This document shows, one piece after another, positions 9,187 to 18,933 of a DNA stretch of 64,000 nt. The notes under the pieces are model-generated. The model worked only from the letters and a program-made list of their open reading frames with translations, was not told the DNA's origin and made no database searches. A program made the position numbers and the translations under genes. Each line of letters begins with the position of its first letter. Positions within the stretch are counted from its first letter, which is position 1. Source of the DNA: JAANXG01 sp963731035 (GTDB lineage Bacteria; Pseudomonadota; Gammaproteobacteria; Arenicellales; JAANXG01); NCBI GenBank assembly GCA_963731035.1, contig CAVSUY010000009.1, positions 1 to 64,000 on the forward strand, written 5' to 3'.

Positions 9187-10002
9187 TCAGGCTGGTGGGC
9201 GGCATTCGACGCCGAAGAACTCCAGGGGCCCCGGGTGCAGCCGCACGGCGGTCAGCCGATTTCCCCAGACGCAGCCACTGTCGGTGCTCACGGCCTGCCC
9301 GTGGTCACCGGCGCCGAGCGCGGACCAATGCCCGAAAACAATACGGTGGCTGCTGTGGGGCCATAGCTCGAACCACGGTTGCAGGGCAGGGGGCTGGGAT
9401 CCTGGCGGACCCGTATGCTCTAGGTCGATCTCTCCGTCAGGGCGGCAGAAACGCATTCGGGTCATGGCATTGATCACGAAGCGAGTGCGTTCCATGCCGT
9501 TGAGGCCCTCGTCCCAGCGGGCCGGCAGGTCACCGTACATCCCCCGAAGGAAGCCCTGCTCCTGATAGTGCGATGCGAGTTCGCCTTCGACCTGCCGGGC
9601 CAGGCGCGTCGCGGTTTCGACATCCCAGGCCGGCGCCAGGCCGGCATGCACCATGATCCAGCCTGCGTCGTCGTCGCGTGACATCAGCGGCAGTGCCGCC
9701 AACCACGCCAGAAGCTCGTCGCGGTCATCGGCGTCGAGCACGTCGGAGAAGCTGTCGCTGACCTTGAGGGGCCGCGCCCCGACCGCGACGGACAGCAGGT
9801 GCAGGTCGTGGTTGCCCAGAACCACTTGCGCGTGGTCCATGTCCTTCACCATCCGCAGAACGCCCAGGGAGTCCGGGCCGCGGTTCACCAGGTCGCCCAC
9901 GAACCACAGGCGGTCGGCGGGCGGGTTGAACGGCATTCGTTCCAGGAGCCGGCGCAGACAGCGATGACAGCCCTGGACGTCTCCGATCGCGAACAACGCC
10001 AT
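9187..10002 (-). CDS. apaH: Bis(5'-nucleosyl)-tetraphosphatase (symmetrical) ApaH
   Basis: ApaH hydrolyses Ap4A to two ADP and removes Np4 caps from RNA. The 271-residue frame shows the metallophosphatase motifs in order: IGDVQGCHRCL at the N-terminus, GDLVNRGPDS, GNHDLHLLSVAVG, and downstream VHAGLAP and FGHWSALG, which supply further metal ligands. Length fits E. coli ApaH (about 280). It is last in a minus-strand group with a proline iminopeptidase four bases upstream. In E. coli apaH instead follows ksgA, which here is about 40 kb away. Confidence 0.95.
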   Translation of the reverse strand: MALFAIGDVQGCHRCLRRLLERMPFNPPADRLWFVGDLVNRGPDSLGVLRMVKDMDHAQVVLGNHDLHLLSVAVGARPLKVSDSFSDVLDADDRDELLAWLAALPLMSRDDDAGWIMVHAGLAPAWDVETATRLARQVEGELASHYQEQGFLRGMYGDLPARWDEGLNGMERTRFVINAMTRMRFCRPDGEIDLEHTGPPGSQPPALQPWFELWPHSSHRIVFGHWSALGAGDHGQAVSTDSGCVWGNRLTAVRLHPGPLEFFGVECRPPA

Positions 10003-10006
10003 CGAA

Positions 10007-10975
10007 TCAGTCCCTGGACGAATTCCCGGTCAGCCGTCGGGCGACGTCCACGGTCGCTTTCACCAGCGCGTCCTGGATAGCGGGCTCGCCGGCGGCGTGA
10101 CCCGCCCCCGGGACTACCGTGAACTCAGCGCCAGACCATACCCGACGCAGCGCGAGGGCATTCTCCAGCGGGCAGATCATATCGTACCTCCCGTGCACGA
10201 TTACCCCGGGAATGCTCCGCAGACGATAGGAATCCCTGAGGACCTGGTTCGGCTGCAGAAAGAGATCATGGAGGAAGAAATGGGATTCGATGCGCGCCAG
10301 TGCCAAGGCCACGTGGGGATCGCCGAAGAAGGCCCGGGTCGTCTTGTTAGGGTACAAGGTTGCGCAGCGGCCTTCCCATGCCGCCCAGGACTTAGCGGCC
10401 GCCATGCGCGCGATCTCGTCGTCCCCGGTCAGGCGACGATAGTAGGCCGCCACCATGTCCCCCTGCTCGGACTCTGGGATCGTCGACAGAAAATCCGCCC
10501 AGTAGTCGGGGAAAATCCGGTTGGCACCCGACTGGTAGAACCATTGCACGTCCTGGCGCCGGCCGAGAAAAATGCCACGCAGGATGAGCGCCAGGACCCG
10601 CTCCGGGAAGGCTTCGGCATACAACAGGCCCAGGGTGGAACCCCAGGAGCCGCCGAAGACCACCCACTGGTCGATCCCCAGGCGCTCACGCACCCGCTCC
10701 AGGTCGTCGATCAGGCCATGGGTATGATTGGCTTCGAGCTCGGCGTGGGGTCTGGACCTCCCGCAGCCACGCTGATCAAGCAGCACGATCCGATAGATCT
10801 CCGGGTCGAAGAACCGGCGGTGCACCGGCTCGCAGCCGCCGCCGGGGCCGCCGTGCAGGAAGACCACCGGAAGGCCGGTGTCGTTGCCGCACTCCTCGAC
10901 GTAGATCTCGTGGGGCGGTTCGGTCTCCAGGTGGAAATGTTGGTTCGGTCGGATCTCCGGGAACAGCTTGGGCAT
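10007..10975 (-). CDS. pip: Proline iminopeptidase (alpha/beta hydrolase, S33)
   Basis: Proline iminopeptidase removes N-terminal proline from peptides. The signature HGGPGGGCEP forms the oxyanion hole, followed by DQRGCGRSRPHA. The nucleophile elbow is GGSWGSTLGLLYAE (Ser in GxSxG), and a late GRYDMICP plus GAGHAA supply the catalytic Asp and His. Length is 322 residues from the ATG at 10975, preceded by GGGAA at good spacing. An upstream in-frame TTG at 10987 is less likely. It begins two bases after the mlaA stop, so the two genes are probably co-transcribed. Confidence 0.92.
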   Translation of the reverse strand: MPKLFPEIRPNQHFHLETEPPHEIYVEECGNDTGLPVVFLHGGPGGGCEPVHRRFFDPEIYRIVLLDQRGCGRSRPHAELEANHTHGLIDDLERVRERLGIDQWVVFGGSWGSTLGLLYAEAFPERVLALILRGIFLGRRQDVQWFYQSGANRIFPDYWADFLSTIPESEQGDMVAAYYRRLTGDDEIARMAAAKSWAAWEGRCATLYPNKTTRAFFGDPHVALALARIESHFFLHDLFLQPNQVLRDSYRLRSIPGVIVHGRYDMICPLENALALRRVWSGAEFTVVPGAGHAAGEPAIQDALVKATVDVARRLTGNSSRD

Positions 10976-10977
10976 GG

Positions 10978-11712
10978 TTATTCCCAATTGTCATCCGCGC
11001 CGTCGTCCGGCGGGTTGCCGTCGTAGACCCGCTGGCGTCGCTGCTGCAGATAGGTCTCGCGCCTGAACACGTAAGGGTCGAGCTGCAACGCCACGACCTT
11101 GGAGGCGCCCAGCAGGCGCGCTCGCGTATCGATGGCTGCGGCGCCGATCAGGATATAGGCGCGCTCGGTGGTGCCAGTGGTGGTGCGAGGGTCGGTGTAG
11201 AGGGTCCAGGGTATCAGTCCTATGCTGTCGGCTAGCGTGGACGGCCCCAGCAACGGGAGCACCACGTACGGTCCGCTGCCGAAGCCCCAGACGCTGAACG
11301 TCTGGCCGAAGTCTTCCTCGTGTCGCTCCATCCCCAGCGGCGTGGCGACATCGAACACCCCCAGCAGGCCGAAAGTGGTGTTGAACGCGAAGCGGCTGAA
11401 ATCCTGGCCGGCCTGCTTGATCTTCCCCTGCAGCACATCGTTTACGATGGTGGTGGGTTCTTGAAGGTTGGAGAAGAAACTGCCCACGTGCTTGCGCACG
11501 GCCCCTGGAAAGACCGCCTTGTAACCCTTTGCGACCGGCTTGATCACGGCCCGGTCCATCTTGTCGTTGAACCGGAACATCGAGCGGTTGAAATGCTCCC
11601 ACGGGTCAATGTTCCTGTCAGTGTCGGGACCCCCGGTGTGGGCGCAGGCACCCAGGATGGTGGCGAGCACCGCGAGTATCAGCGGTCTCAGGGGGGTAAA
11701 GGAGCGCAGCAT
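10978..11712 (-). CDS. mlaA: Intermembrane phospholipid transport lipoprotein MlaA (VacJ)
   Basis: MlaA sits in the outer membrane and removes mislocalised phospholipids from its outer leaflet, passing them to MlaC and the MlaFEDB ABC system. The 244-residue protein has a signal peptide with lipobox LGAC. The MlaA core follows: DPWEHFNRSMFRFNDKMDRA, then FFSNLQEPTTIVNDVLQG, RFAFNTTFGLLGVFD and GPYVVLPLLGPST. The C-terminal charged tail is variable in the family. No other mla genes are in the window, so it is an orphan here. Confidence 0.94.
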   Translation of the reverse strand: MLRSFTPLRPLILAVLATILGACAHTGGPDTDRNIDPWEHFNRSMFRFNDKMDRAVIKPVAKGYKAVFPGAVRKHVGSFFSNLQEPTTIVNDVLQGKIKQAGQDFSRFAFNTTFGLLGVFDVATPLGMERHEEDFGQTFSVWGFGSGPYVVLPLLGPSTLADSIGLIPWTLYTDPRTTTGTTERAYILIGAAAIDTRARLLGASKVVALQLDPYVFRRETYLQQRRQRVYDGNPPDDGADDNWE

Positions 11713-11785
11713 AGGATGTTCTCGAGGCTTGTTTTCGCGGATTGTATCCGATCCCGACAGCGGGTCGTCAGGGTTCTCCCGGGAG

Positions 11786-12373
11786 TCAGGGGCGGCGCAG
11801 CTTGATGGACACCCATCCCGCGGCCAGCCCCATGACGAGACCGCCGGTATGCGCCCAATTAGCGACGTTGGGAATCACCTGGATCCAGCACAACACGAAC
11901 CAGCCGAGCATCAGGTATACCACGCTTTCGTTCAACACCAGGCCGAAGCGTGGATTGAATCGCCCCTGGACCCAGAAAAACGCGAGCAGCCCGTACACCA
12001 CCCCCGACAGGCCGCCGAACAGCGGACCCGTGCCCAGGAACTGCGCCAGGTTGGAGCCGATCGCGACCACCAGCACCAGCACCCCCAGGTCCCATGGCCC
12101 CAGACGCCGTTCGATCACCGAGCCGAGCTGCCACATCCACAGGGCGTCGAAGGCCAGGTGATACCAGGCGAAATGGAGAAATATCGGCGTGACCAAACGC
12201 CACACCTGGCCCGACATCACCTCCGGCAAGCCGGCATGAAGGTAGTCGGTGATCAACAGGGCGCTCATGTTGCCCATATTGGATCCGAAATTGGTGTACA
12301 GCGTGGCGGCGACGCTCAGGCCGACGAGCGCCACGGTCACGATGGGCAGATCTCTGGTGTCGAATGGGTTCAT
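11786..12373 (-). CDS. Rhomboid family intramembrane serine protease
   Basis: Rhomboids cleave transmembrane segments of substrate proteins within the membrane. The 195-residue protein has about six hydrophobic segments, the minimal bacterial core. The catalytic serine motif is GGLSGVVYGLLAFF and the catalytic histidine lies in NWAHTGGLVMGLAAG. A conserved HFAWYHLAFDALWMWQLG loop with His precedes them. No extra cytoplasmic domain of GlpG type is visible. It starts 15 bases after the srkA stop, so the two are likely one transcript. Confidence 0.9.
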   Translation of the reverse strand: MNPFDTRDLPIVTVALVGLSVAATLYTNFGSNMGNMSALLITDYLHAGLPEVMSGQVWRLVTPIFLHFAWYHLAFDALWMWQLGSVIERRLGPWDLGVLVLVVAIGSNLAQFLGTGPLFGGLSGVVYGLLAFFWVQGRFNPRFGLVLNESVVYLMLGWFVLCWIQVIPNVANWAHTGGLVMGLAAGWVSIKLRRP

Positions 12374-12388
12374 CAGGGTTCAAGACTC

Positions 12389-13384
12389 TCAGGGCCAGCG
12401 AAGCGGCTCCTCTTCCATGGCCGCGGCTTGCTCGCGCAGGGTGAGGATGTGGTCCTCCCAACAGCGCTGCGTATTAAACCACGAAAAGACCCGTGGGAAA
12501 GCCGGGTCGGACCAGCGCCGGGCGATCCATGCGTAGTAGTGCATGAGCCGCAGGGTGCGGAGCGCTTCAATCAGGTGCAGCTCCCGCGGGTCGAAGTCGC
12601 GGAACTGGGTGTAGCCCTCCAGCACGGCGTGCAGGCCCCAGGTCCTTTCTTCACGCTCGCCGGCGAGCAGCATCCAGATGTCCTGCACCGCGGGCGCCGT
12701 GCGCGCATCGTCCAGGTCGACGACCTGCGGTCCGGTATCGATCCACAGGATGTTGCCGACGTGGAAATCACAATGGGTGCGCAGCGATTGGACATCGCCG
12801 GCGCGCTCGAAGCACCACTGGATCCGCTGCAGCAGGTCGCTCGACAGCGACTCGTAGGCCGCCACCAGCTCGGCCGGGATGAAGCGCTCGGCCAGCAGGA
12901 AATCGCGGGAGCGGACACCGTAATCTTCGATGGTCAGGGCCGGCCGGTGCTGGAACCCGCCGGCGGCGCCGACGATGTGCAGCCGCCCGAGGAACCGGCC
13001 CAGCAGCTCCAGGTCGGAGCGCCGGTCGACCTGCGGCGGGCGGCCGCCCACACGCGGGAACAGGGCGAAACGAAACGGCCCGTGCCGAAACAAGGTCTCG
13101 CCGTCTTCGCCCGTGACAGGCGGTACCACGGCAATCTCGGCCGCCGCCAGTTCACACGCGAAAGCGTGCTCCTCGTGGATGGCCTCGTCCGACCACCGAG
13201 CGGGCCGGTAGAACTTGGCGATGACCGGAGAGCCCGCCTCCAGACCCACTTGATAAACCCGATTCTCGTAGCTGTTCAAGGCCAGCAGACGGCCATCGCA
13301 TTGAAAGCCCTGGCTCTCGACGGCGTCCAGCACCTCGTCGGGTTGGAGATCACCATACGCCTGTGCGGGATCGGAGTGGGTCAT
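12389..13384 (-). CDS. srkA: Stress response kinase A (SrkA/YihE-like)
   Basis: SrkA is a Ser/Thr kinase of the aminoglycoside-phosphotransferase/choline-kinase fold that protects E. coli from stress-induced death. The 331-residue frame shows an N-terminal lobe with ENRVYQVGLEAG and VIAKFYRPARWSDEAI (the lysine that contacts ATP), the catalytic loop THCDFHVGNILW and the metal-binding VDLDDARTAPAVQDIWMLL. Length matches E. coli SrkA (328). It heads the minus-strand group with the rhomboid, mlaA, pip and apaH. Confidence 0.92.
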   Translation of the reverse strand: MTHSDPAQAYGDLQPDEVLDAVESQGFQCDGRLLALNSYENRVYQVGLEAGSPVIAKFYRPARWSDEAIHEEHAFACELAAAEIAVVPPVTGEDGETLFRHGPFRFALFPRVGGRPPQVDRRSDLELLGRFLGRLHIVGAAGGFQHRPALTIEDYGVRSRDFLLAERFIPAELVAAYESLSSDLLQRIQWCFERAGDVQSLRTHCDFHVGNILWIDTGPQVVDLDDARTAPAVQDIWMLLAGEREERTWGLHAVLEGYTQFRDFDPRELHLIEALRTLRLMHYYAWIARRWSDPAFPRVFSWFNTQRCWEDHILTLREQAAAMEEEPLRWP

Positions 13385-13646
13385 CGACGAAACTTAGCGC
13401 ATGGCCCGCTCGATTGCGAATCGGGCCCGGCAACGGAAGCAGCGCCTGCCGCGCTCTCTGGCCGCGCCGTCAAGGCCGTTCGGATGTAAAAATAGAAAAC
13501 TCGCCTTCGCCTGTAACTATTTCAAAGCACTTGCCGGGGCGGTACAGTAGCCCCGCGCTGCGACGCACGTCCGTACGATACATCGGTCCCCGCGGCGCGG
13601 GTCGTGGAGCGCGGCCCCAAAGTCACCACCCCCGGGGGCACCGGCA

Positions 13647-15356
13647 GTGAGCAAACAATCCGACCAGACCAATCGCTCGCGCATGTCGCGCGGCAATCGC
13701 CTGCGCTTCACCAAGGGGCGCCAGGTCGACCCGGATGCCCTGGTCGAAATCACAGCTTTGCTGGAGCAGGCCCCGGCACGCGATCAGCTGATTCAGGCTC
13801 TGCACCGCGTCCAGGATCATTTCGGCGGCTTGCGGTACCGGCATCTCGTGGCACTGGCGGACTTCATGAATCTGCCCATGGCCGAAGTTTTCGAAGTGGC
13901 CACCTTCTACTCTTCGTTCCGGGTCGTCGCCGACGACGCACCACTGCCGGAGACCATCGTTCGCGTGTGCGACAGCTGGGTGTGCGCGCAGCGCGGCGCC
14001 AGGCAGCTGCTCGAGGCGCTGGCCGGGGATGCGCCCGGCAACATCGAGGTCCAGGCCGCTCCCTGCCTCGGGCGGTGCGCGGGCGCCCCGGTCGCCATGG
14101 TGGGCCAAAACGCGATCGACGGTGCGACCCGGGAGACGGTCTCCGAGACCTTGGCGCGCGGCGATACGGCAGCGAAGCTTCCGCCGTACCGCGGCCTCGG
14201 CGACTATCGCAGGGACGGCGGTTATCGCCTCCTGCAGTCCTGCCGCGACGGCGCGACGAGCTTCGATGACCTGATCGAGGCCATGAACGCCGCCGGCCTG
14301 CGCGGCCTCGGTGGCGCCGGCTTTCCGACCGCGAAGAAATGGCAGATCGTGCGCGGGTTCGACGGACCGCGCTATGTAGTGATGAATGCCGATGAGAGCG
14401 AGCCCGGCACCTTCAAGGACCGGCACTGCTTCGAGACCGACCCCCACCGCGTGCTGGAGGGTCTGCAGATCGCGGCCTGGGCGATGGAAGCGGAGCGGGC
14501 TTACATCTACTTGCGCGACGAGTATCCGGGGGTTCGGGCGATACTGGAACAGGAAATCGGGCTGCTCGACGAGGCCGGGATCACGAAGATCCCCGTCGAG
14601 CTGCGGCGCGGGGCGGGGGCGTACATCTGCGGCGAGGAATCCGCGATGCTGGAGTCGGTGGAGGGCAAGCGCGGCCTGCCTCGGAACCGGCCGCCGTATA
14701 TTGCCGAACTGGGATTGTTCGGCCGCCCCACCCTGGCGCAAAACGTGGAAACATTGTTCTGGATCAGGGACATCGTCGAGAAGGGCCCCGAGTGGTTCGC
14801 ATCCCACGGGGCCAATGGCTCCAAGGGCCTGCGCCATTACTCGGTGTCCGGCCGGGTCACGGAGCCGGGGGTGAAGCTCGCCCCCGCCGGGCTGACGGTG
14901 CGCCGGCTGATCGACGAGTACTGCGGCGGCATGGCCAAAGGGCACACCTTCAAGGCGTACCTGCCCGGGGGCGCGTCGGGCGGGGTGTTGCCTGCTTCCA
15001 TGGGCGACATTCCGCTGGACTTCGGCAAGCTCGAGGAGCACGGTTGCTTCATCGGCTCCCATGCGATCATGGTCCTGAGCGACCAGGACAGCATCAGGGA
15101 CATGGCACTGAACCTGACCCGGTTCTTCGAGGAGGAATCCTGCGGTCAGTGCACGCCCTGCCGCGTCGGCACCGAGAAGGCGGTCAAGATCATGAGTCGC
15201 GAGAGCTGGGACGCCCCGCTGCTCCACGAGCTCGCCACGGTGATGGCAGACGCCTCTATCTGCGGTCTCGGCCAGGCCGCCGCCAATCCGCTGCGCAGCA
15301 GCTATAGATATTTCCGGGAAGAGATGGAGTCAAACAGCCGGGAGGAGGCGGAATGA
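13647..15356 (+). CDS. NAD-dependent formate dehydrogenase, fused gamma-beta (NuoE-NuoF-like) subunit
   Basis: This 569-residue protein joins a NuoE-like [2Fe-2S] domain (residues about 1-170) to a NuoF-like NADH/FMN module. In the first part the cysteines CDSWVC and CLGRC match the C-x4-C and C-x3-C ligands. In the second, GLRGLGGAGFPTAKKW and MNADESEPGTFKDR form the FMN/NAD site, and ESCGQCTPCRVGTEK plus a later Cys bind a [4Fe-4S] cluster. In FdsABG-type dehydrogenases these are separate FdsG and FdsB; here they are one chain. The stop overlaps the start of the catalytic subunit (ATGA at 15353-15356). The GTG at 13647 is the chosen start; an ATG at 13683 is an alternative. Confidence 0.9.
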   Translation: MSKQSDQTNRSRMSRGNRLRFTKGRQVDPDALVEITALLEQAPARDQLIQALHRVQDHFGGLRYRHLVALADFMNLPMAEVFEVATFYSSFRVVADDAPLPETIVRVCDSWVCAQRGARQLLEALAGDAPGNIEVQAAPCLGRCAGAPVAMVGQNAIDGATRETVSETLARGDTAAKLPPYRGLGDYRRDGGYRLLQSCRDGATSFDDLIEAMNAAGLRGLGGAGFPTAKKWQIVRGFDGPRYVVMNADESEPGTFKDRHCFETDPHRVLEGLQIAAWAMEAERAYIYLRDEYPGVRAILEQEIGLLDEAGITKIPVELRRGAGAYICGEESAMLESVEGKRGLPRNRPPYIAELGLFGRPTLAQNVETLFWIRDIVEKGPEWFASHGANGSKGLRHYSVSGRVTEPGVKLAPAGLTVRRLIDEYCGGMAKGHTFKAYLPGGASGGVLPASMGDIPLDFGKLEEHGCFIGSHAIMVLSDQDSIRDMALNLTRFFEEESCGQCTPCRVGTEKAVKIMSRESWDAPLLHELATVMADASICGLGQAAANPLRSSYRYFREEMESNSREEAE

Positions 15357-18125
15357 AAGACATGATCCGATTCAAGTTGGACGGGCGCGACGTCGCCGCT
15401 CATCCGGGCGAGACCATCTGGCAGGCGGCGCGTCGCGAAGGCACCGAGATCCCGCACCTTTGCTATTCACCAGAGCCCGGCTACCGGCCGGACGGCAACT
15501 GCCGCGCCTGCATGGTGGAGGTCGAGGGCGAGCGCGTTCTGGCGGCGTCCTGCCTGCGCAAGCCAAGCAACGGCATGGTGGTCAACAGCCAGTGCGACCG
15601 GGCGGCGAAGGCCCGCCGCGGCGTGTTCGAACTGCTGCTGGCTGACCAGCCGCCAAGGGAGCGGGCGCATGACAGCCAATCGGTCTTCTGGCGGTGGACC
15701 GACACTATCGGGCTGTCCGAAAGCCGCTTCCCCGCCAAGCAGACACCGACCACCGACGACAGTCACGTGGCCATGCGCGTGAACCTCGACGCCTGCATCC
15801 ACTGTGGCCTGTGTGTGCGCGCCTGCCGCGAGGTGCAGGTGAACGACGTGATCGGCATGGCTTACCGCGGCGCCGACTCGAAGATCGTATTCGACCTCGA
15901 CGACCCCATGGGCGAGAGTACCTGCGTGGCCTGCGGCGAGTGTGTCCAGGCTTGCCCCACCGGCGCCTTGATGGAGTCGTCTCTCGTGGATGAACACCAG
16001 CTGGACCGAAAGCTGGAGCTCGAGGAAACCAGCAGCGTGTGTCCTTATTGCGGTGTCGGCTGCCAGATCACCTACCAAACCCACGATAACGAGATCGTGG
16101 CGGTGCAGGGCCGGGACGGGCCCGCCAACCACAACCGCCTGTGCATCAAGGGACGGTTCGGCTACGACTACATCAAGCATCCGCAGCGGCTCACCAAGCC
16201 GTTGATTCGTCGCGAGGATGCCCCCAAGCGCTGGGACGAGGCGCTCGACCCCGGCAATCCTCTAACCCACTTCCGCGAAGCGACCTGGGAGGAGGCGCTG
16301 GACCGTCGCGGCGGCCGGACTGAGAGCCATCCGCGACCGCGACGGCTCGGATGCCCTCGCCGGCTTCGGCTCCGCCAAGGGCTCCAACGAGGAGGCCTAC
16401 CTGGTGCAGAAGCTGGTGCGCACCGGTTTCCGCACCAACAACGTGGACCATTGCACCCGCCTGTGCCATGCCTCGTCGGTGGCGGCACTGATGGAAGGTA
16501 TCGGCTCGGGTGCGGTGACGGCGCCATTCACCGCCGCCGAGGATGCCGACGTTATCATCGTCATCGGTGCCAACCCGACGGAGAACCATCCGGTGGCCGC
16601 GACCTTCTTCAAGCAGGCGGCCAAGCGCGGCAAGACGCTGATCGTTTGCGATCCGAGGCGCAGCAACATCATGCGCCACGCCAGGTACCAGCTCCAGTTC
16701 AGGCCGGGCACGGACGTCGCCATGCTCAACGCGCTGCTGCATACCATCATCGAGGAGGAACTGTACAACCGCGAGTACGTGGAGAAGTATGCGGAAGGCT
16801 TCGAAAACCTCAAAAAGCATATCGCGTCGTTCTCGCCCGAAGCCATGGCCGGGATTTGCGGCATCGATGCGGGAACGCTGCGCCAAGTGGCACGGGTCTA
16901 TGCGACTTCGCCGCGCTCGATCATCTTCTGGGGCATGGGCATCTCCCAGCACGTGCACGGCACCGACAACGCCCGTTGCCTGATCGCGCTGGCCCTCACC
17001 ACCGGCCAGGTTGGTCGTCCCGGTACCGGGCTGCACCCGCTGCGGGGCCAGAACAACGTTCAGGGCGCCTCGGACGCGGGCCTGATTCCCATGGTCTATC
17101 CGGACTACCAGGCGGTGGACAAGGTGGACGTGCGCGGCCGCTTCCAGGATGCCTGGGGTACCAGCCTGGACCCGGACAAGGGTCTGACGGTGGTGGAAAT
17201 CATGGAGGCCGCCAGCGAAGGACGGATCAAGGGCATTTACATCATGGGAGAGAACCCGGCGATGTCGGATCCCGATACGCGCCACGCGCGTCAGGCCATG
17301 GCCGGACTGGAGCACCTGGTGGTGCAGGACTTGTTCCTGACCGAGACGGCTTACCTGGCGGACGTGGTGCTGCCGGCCTCGGCCTGGCCGGAGAAGTCCG
17401 GAACGGTGACCAACTCCAACCGCCAGGTGCAGATGGGTCGCCCGGCTCTGAAGCCGCCGGGCGACGCCCGGCAGGACTGGTGGATCGTGCAAGAGATTGC
17501 GAGGCGCATGGAGCTCGACTGGGACTACCAGGGGCCGAAGGACGTGTTCAACGAGATGAAGCAGGTGATGCCCTCATTGAACAACATTACCTGGGAGCGG
17601 CTCGAGCGGGAGAACGTAGTGACCTATCCCTGTCCGGCCCCGGACCATCCCGGCAACGATATCGTGTTCGGGGACGGCTTCCCCACGGCGGACGGCCGGG
17701 CCAAGCTCGTGCCGGCGAACGTGCTGCCGCCGCACGAGCAGGTGGACGACGCGTTTCCATACATCCTGATCACCGGGCGCCAGCTCGAGCACTGGCACAC
17801 CGGGGCGATGACCCGGCGGGCCAGCGTTCTGAACGAACTGGAGCCGAGCGCGGTGGCGAGCCTGTCGCCGAAGGAGTTTCGGCGCCTGGGGATAGAGCCC
17901 GGCGAGCGGATCAGGGTCACGACGCGCCGCGGCGATATCGAGCTGACCACCCGCAGCGACCGGGCGGTGCCGCCGGGCGCGCTTTTCATTCCGTTCTGCT
18001 ATTCGGAGGCGGCCGCCAACGTACTGACCAGCCCCGAGTTGGATCCATTCGGCAAGATTCCGGAGTTCAAGTACAGCGCCGCGAAGATCACGACCCCGGC
18101 CGCGCGGGCTACACCGGCTGCGTAA
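15353..18125 (+). CDS. fdsA: NAD-dependent formate dehydrogenase alpha (molybdopterin) subunit, one frameshift
   Basis: This is the catalytic subunit that oxidises formate to CO2 at a molybdenum bis-pterin centre and sends electrons to NAD+ through iron-sulfur clusters. The N-terminal [2Fe-2S] domain has C-x11-C-x2-C from CYSPEPGYRPDGNCRAC. Two [4Fe-4S] ferredoxin motifs follow (CIHCGLCVRAC, CVACGECVQACP), then CPYCGVGC. The active site VDHCTRLCHASSV carries cysteine, not selenocysteine, at about residue 370. A shift near 16303 splits the gene; the corrected length is about 923 residues, as for FdsA. No fdhD, fdsC or fdsD lies nearby, so cofactor insertion factors must be encoded elsewhere. 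Confidence 0.9.
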
Positions 18126-18172
18126 AGCTCACCCGCGAGCCGGAGCCCAACGCAGACAGTCGCTGGCGGTTT

Positions 18173-18631
18173 CTAGTTGTTAACGATCTTCCAGCTGCCG
18201 TCGGGCTGCCGGCAAGCGGTACCGTAGGCCGCCTGCTCCTGATCGCCGACCTGCACCGTCGTGTGATACTCGCGGCAGTACTGCCCGTCGTCGCGCTGGT
18301 AGGTTTCGGTCGGAACGAAGGTGACCTGCTTGCCGCTGTCGGGATTGACCCACATCGTCTCGTCACCCGTGCGGTTGTACTCCAGGGCATGCTGCGCCTG
18401 CATCTCGTCGTACACGTCCAGCCGCCGTCCGATGTTGCTGCCCGCGTAGGCACCCAGCACGGCGCCCGCGAAGGTGGCCAGGGCCTGGCCGGTTCCTCTG
18501 CCGAAGTTATGGCCCACCAGGCCGCCGACGGCTGCGCCCGCCAGGGCGCCACGGTTCTCCTTGTTCATGGTTTCACAACCCGCGAGCGCCAGGGCGCACG
18601 CCACCACTAACACTACAGATAATCGTTTCAC
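18173..18631 (-). CDS. Glycine-zipper 2TM outer-membrane lipoprotein
   Basis: A 152-residue exported lipoprotein with signal peptide VKRLSVVLVVACALALAGC (lipobox ALAGC) and start at the GTG at 18631, preceded by GGGAG. Mature residues about 25-70 form a glycine zipper (GALAGAAVGGLVGHNFG, FAGAVLGAYAGSNIG) of the Rickettsia 17-kDa antigen/SlyB type, which makes paired membrane helices. The C-terminal part has a small soluble domain with two cysteines (QYCREYHTTV, YGTACRQ) that could pair. Such proteins stabilise the outer membrane or associate with porins; the exact role is unknown. It is convergent with the formate dehydrogenase operon. Confidence 0.85.
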   Translation of the reverse strand: MKRLSVVLVVACALALAGCETMNKENRGALAGAAVGGLVGHNFGRGTGQALATFAGAVLGAYAGSNIGRRLDVYDEMQAQHALEYNRTGDETMWVNPDSGKQVTFVPTETYQRDDGQYCREYHTTVQVGDQEQAAYGTACRQPDGSWKIVNN

Positions 18632-18933
18632 GTTGTTTTGCTCCCGAATCAAATATCGCCGTTCAACGTATCGCCGCCTCCCGCCGTTGACGCCCGACAC
18701 TATTGTCCCGCATTGCCGCGGGCCATTGCCATAGATGTTACGCGCTGTTACAAACCCGGTGATTGACTTGTATCACTCATCCGGCCTGTCGAAGGCTGCC
18801 GGCTGATTCCCGGCCGCGAGACGGCGCGTGCAATCACCCAACGCTTCCTTACAATCGCCGTAGCTATCACAAATAAGAACAAGGAGTAGGCAGCCGACAT
18901 GCAGGTACCGTTTGCGACCAGGGTTGGTGGCGC
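18632..18933. other. Divergent gap with a possible 12-codon leader ORF
   Basis: This 302-base gap separates the lipoprotein gene (minus) from the hydrolase operon (plus). An ATG at 18899-18901 with a good Shine-Dalgarno (AAGGAG near 18880) opens a 12-codon frame, MQVPFATRVGGA, whose TGA at 18935-18937 overlaps the TTG start of the next gene. It may be a coupled leader peptide, or the true start of the hydrolase if one base is missing. A TTACAA at about 18849 followed by an AT-rich stretch could be the promoter. Nothing else is visible. Confidence 0.4.

Noticed and set aside
11540..13489. Plus-strand frame of 649 codons opposite mlaA, rhomboid and srkA
   Set aside because: It spans three well-supported minus-strand genes and is rich in His, Gln and Arg, typical of an antisense frame.
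13623..15227. Minus-strand frame of 534 codons opposite the formate dehydrogenase fused subunit
   Set aside because: It is a shadow of the plus-strand gene with strong iron-sulfur motifs and has no motif of its own.
16300..18610. Reading of the formate dehydrogenase alpha frame through to 18610
   Set aside because: After the frameshift near 16303 this frame is out of phase with the real protein, which ends at 18125 in the next frame.
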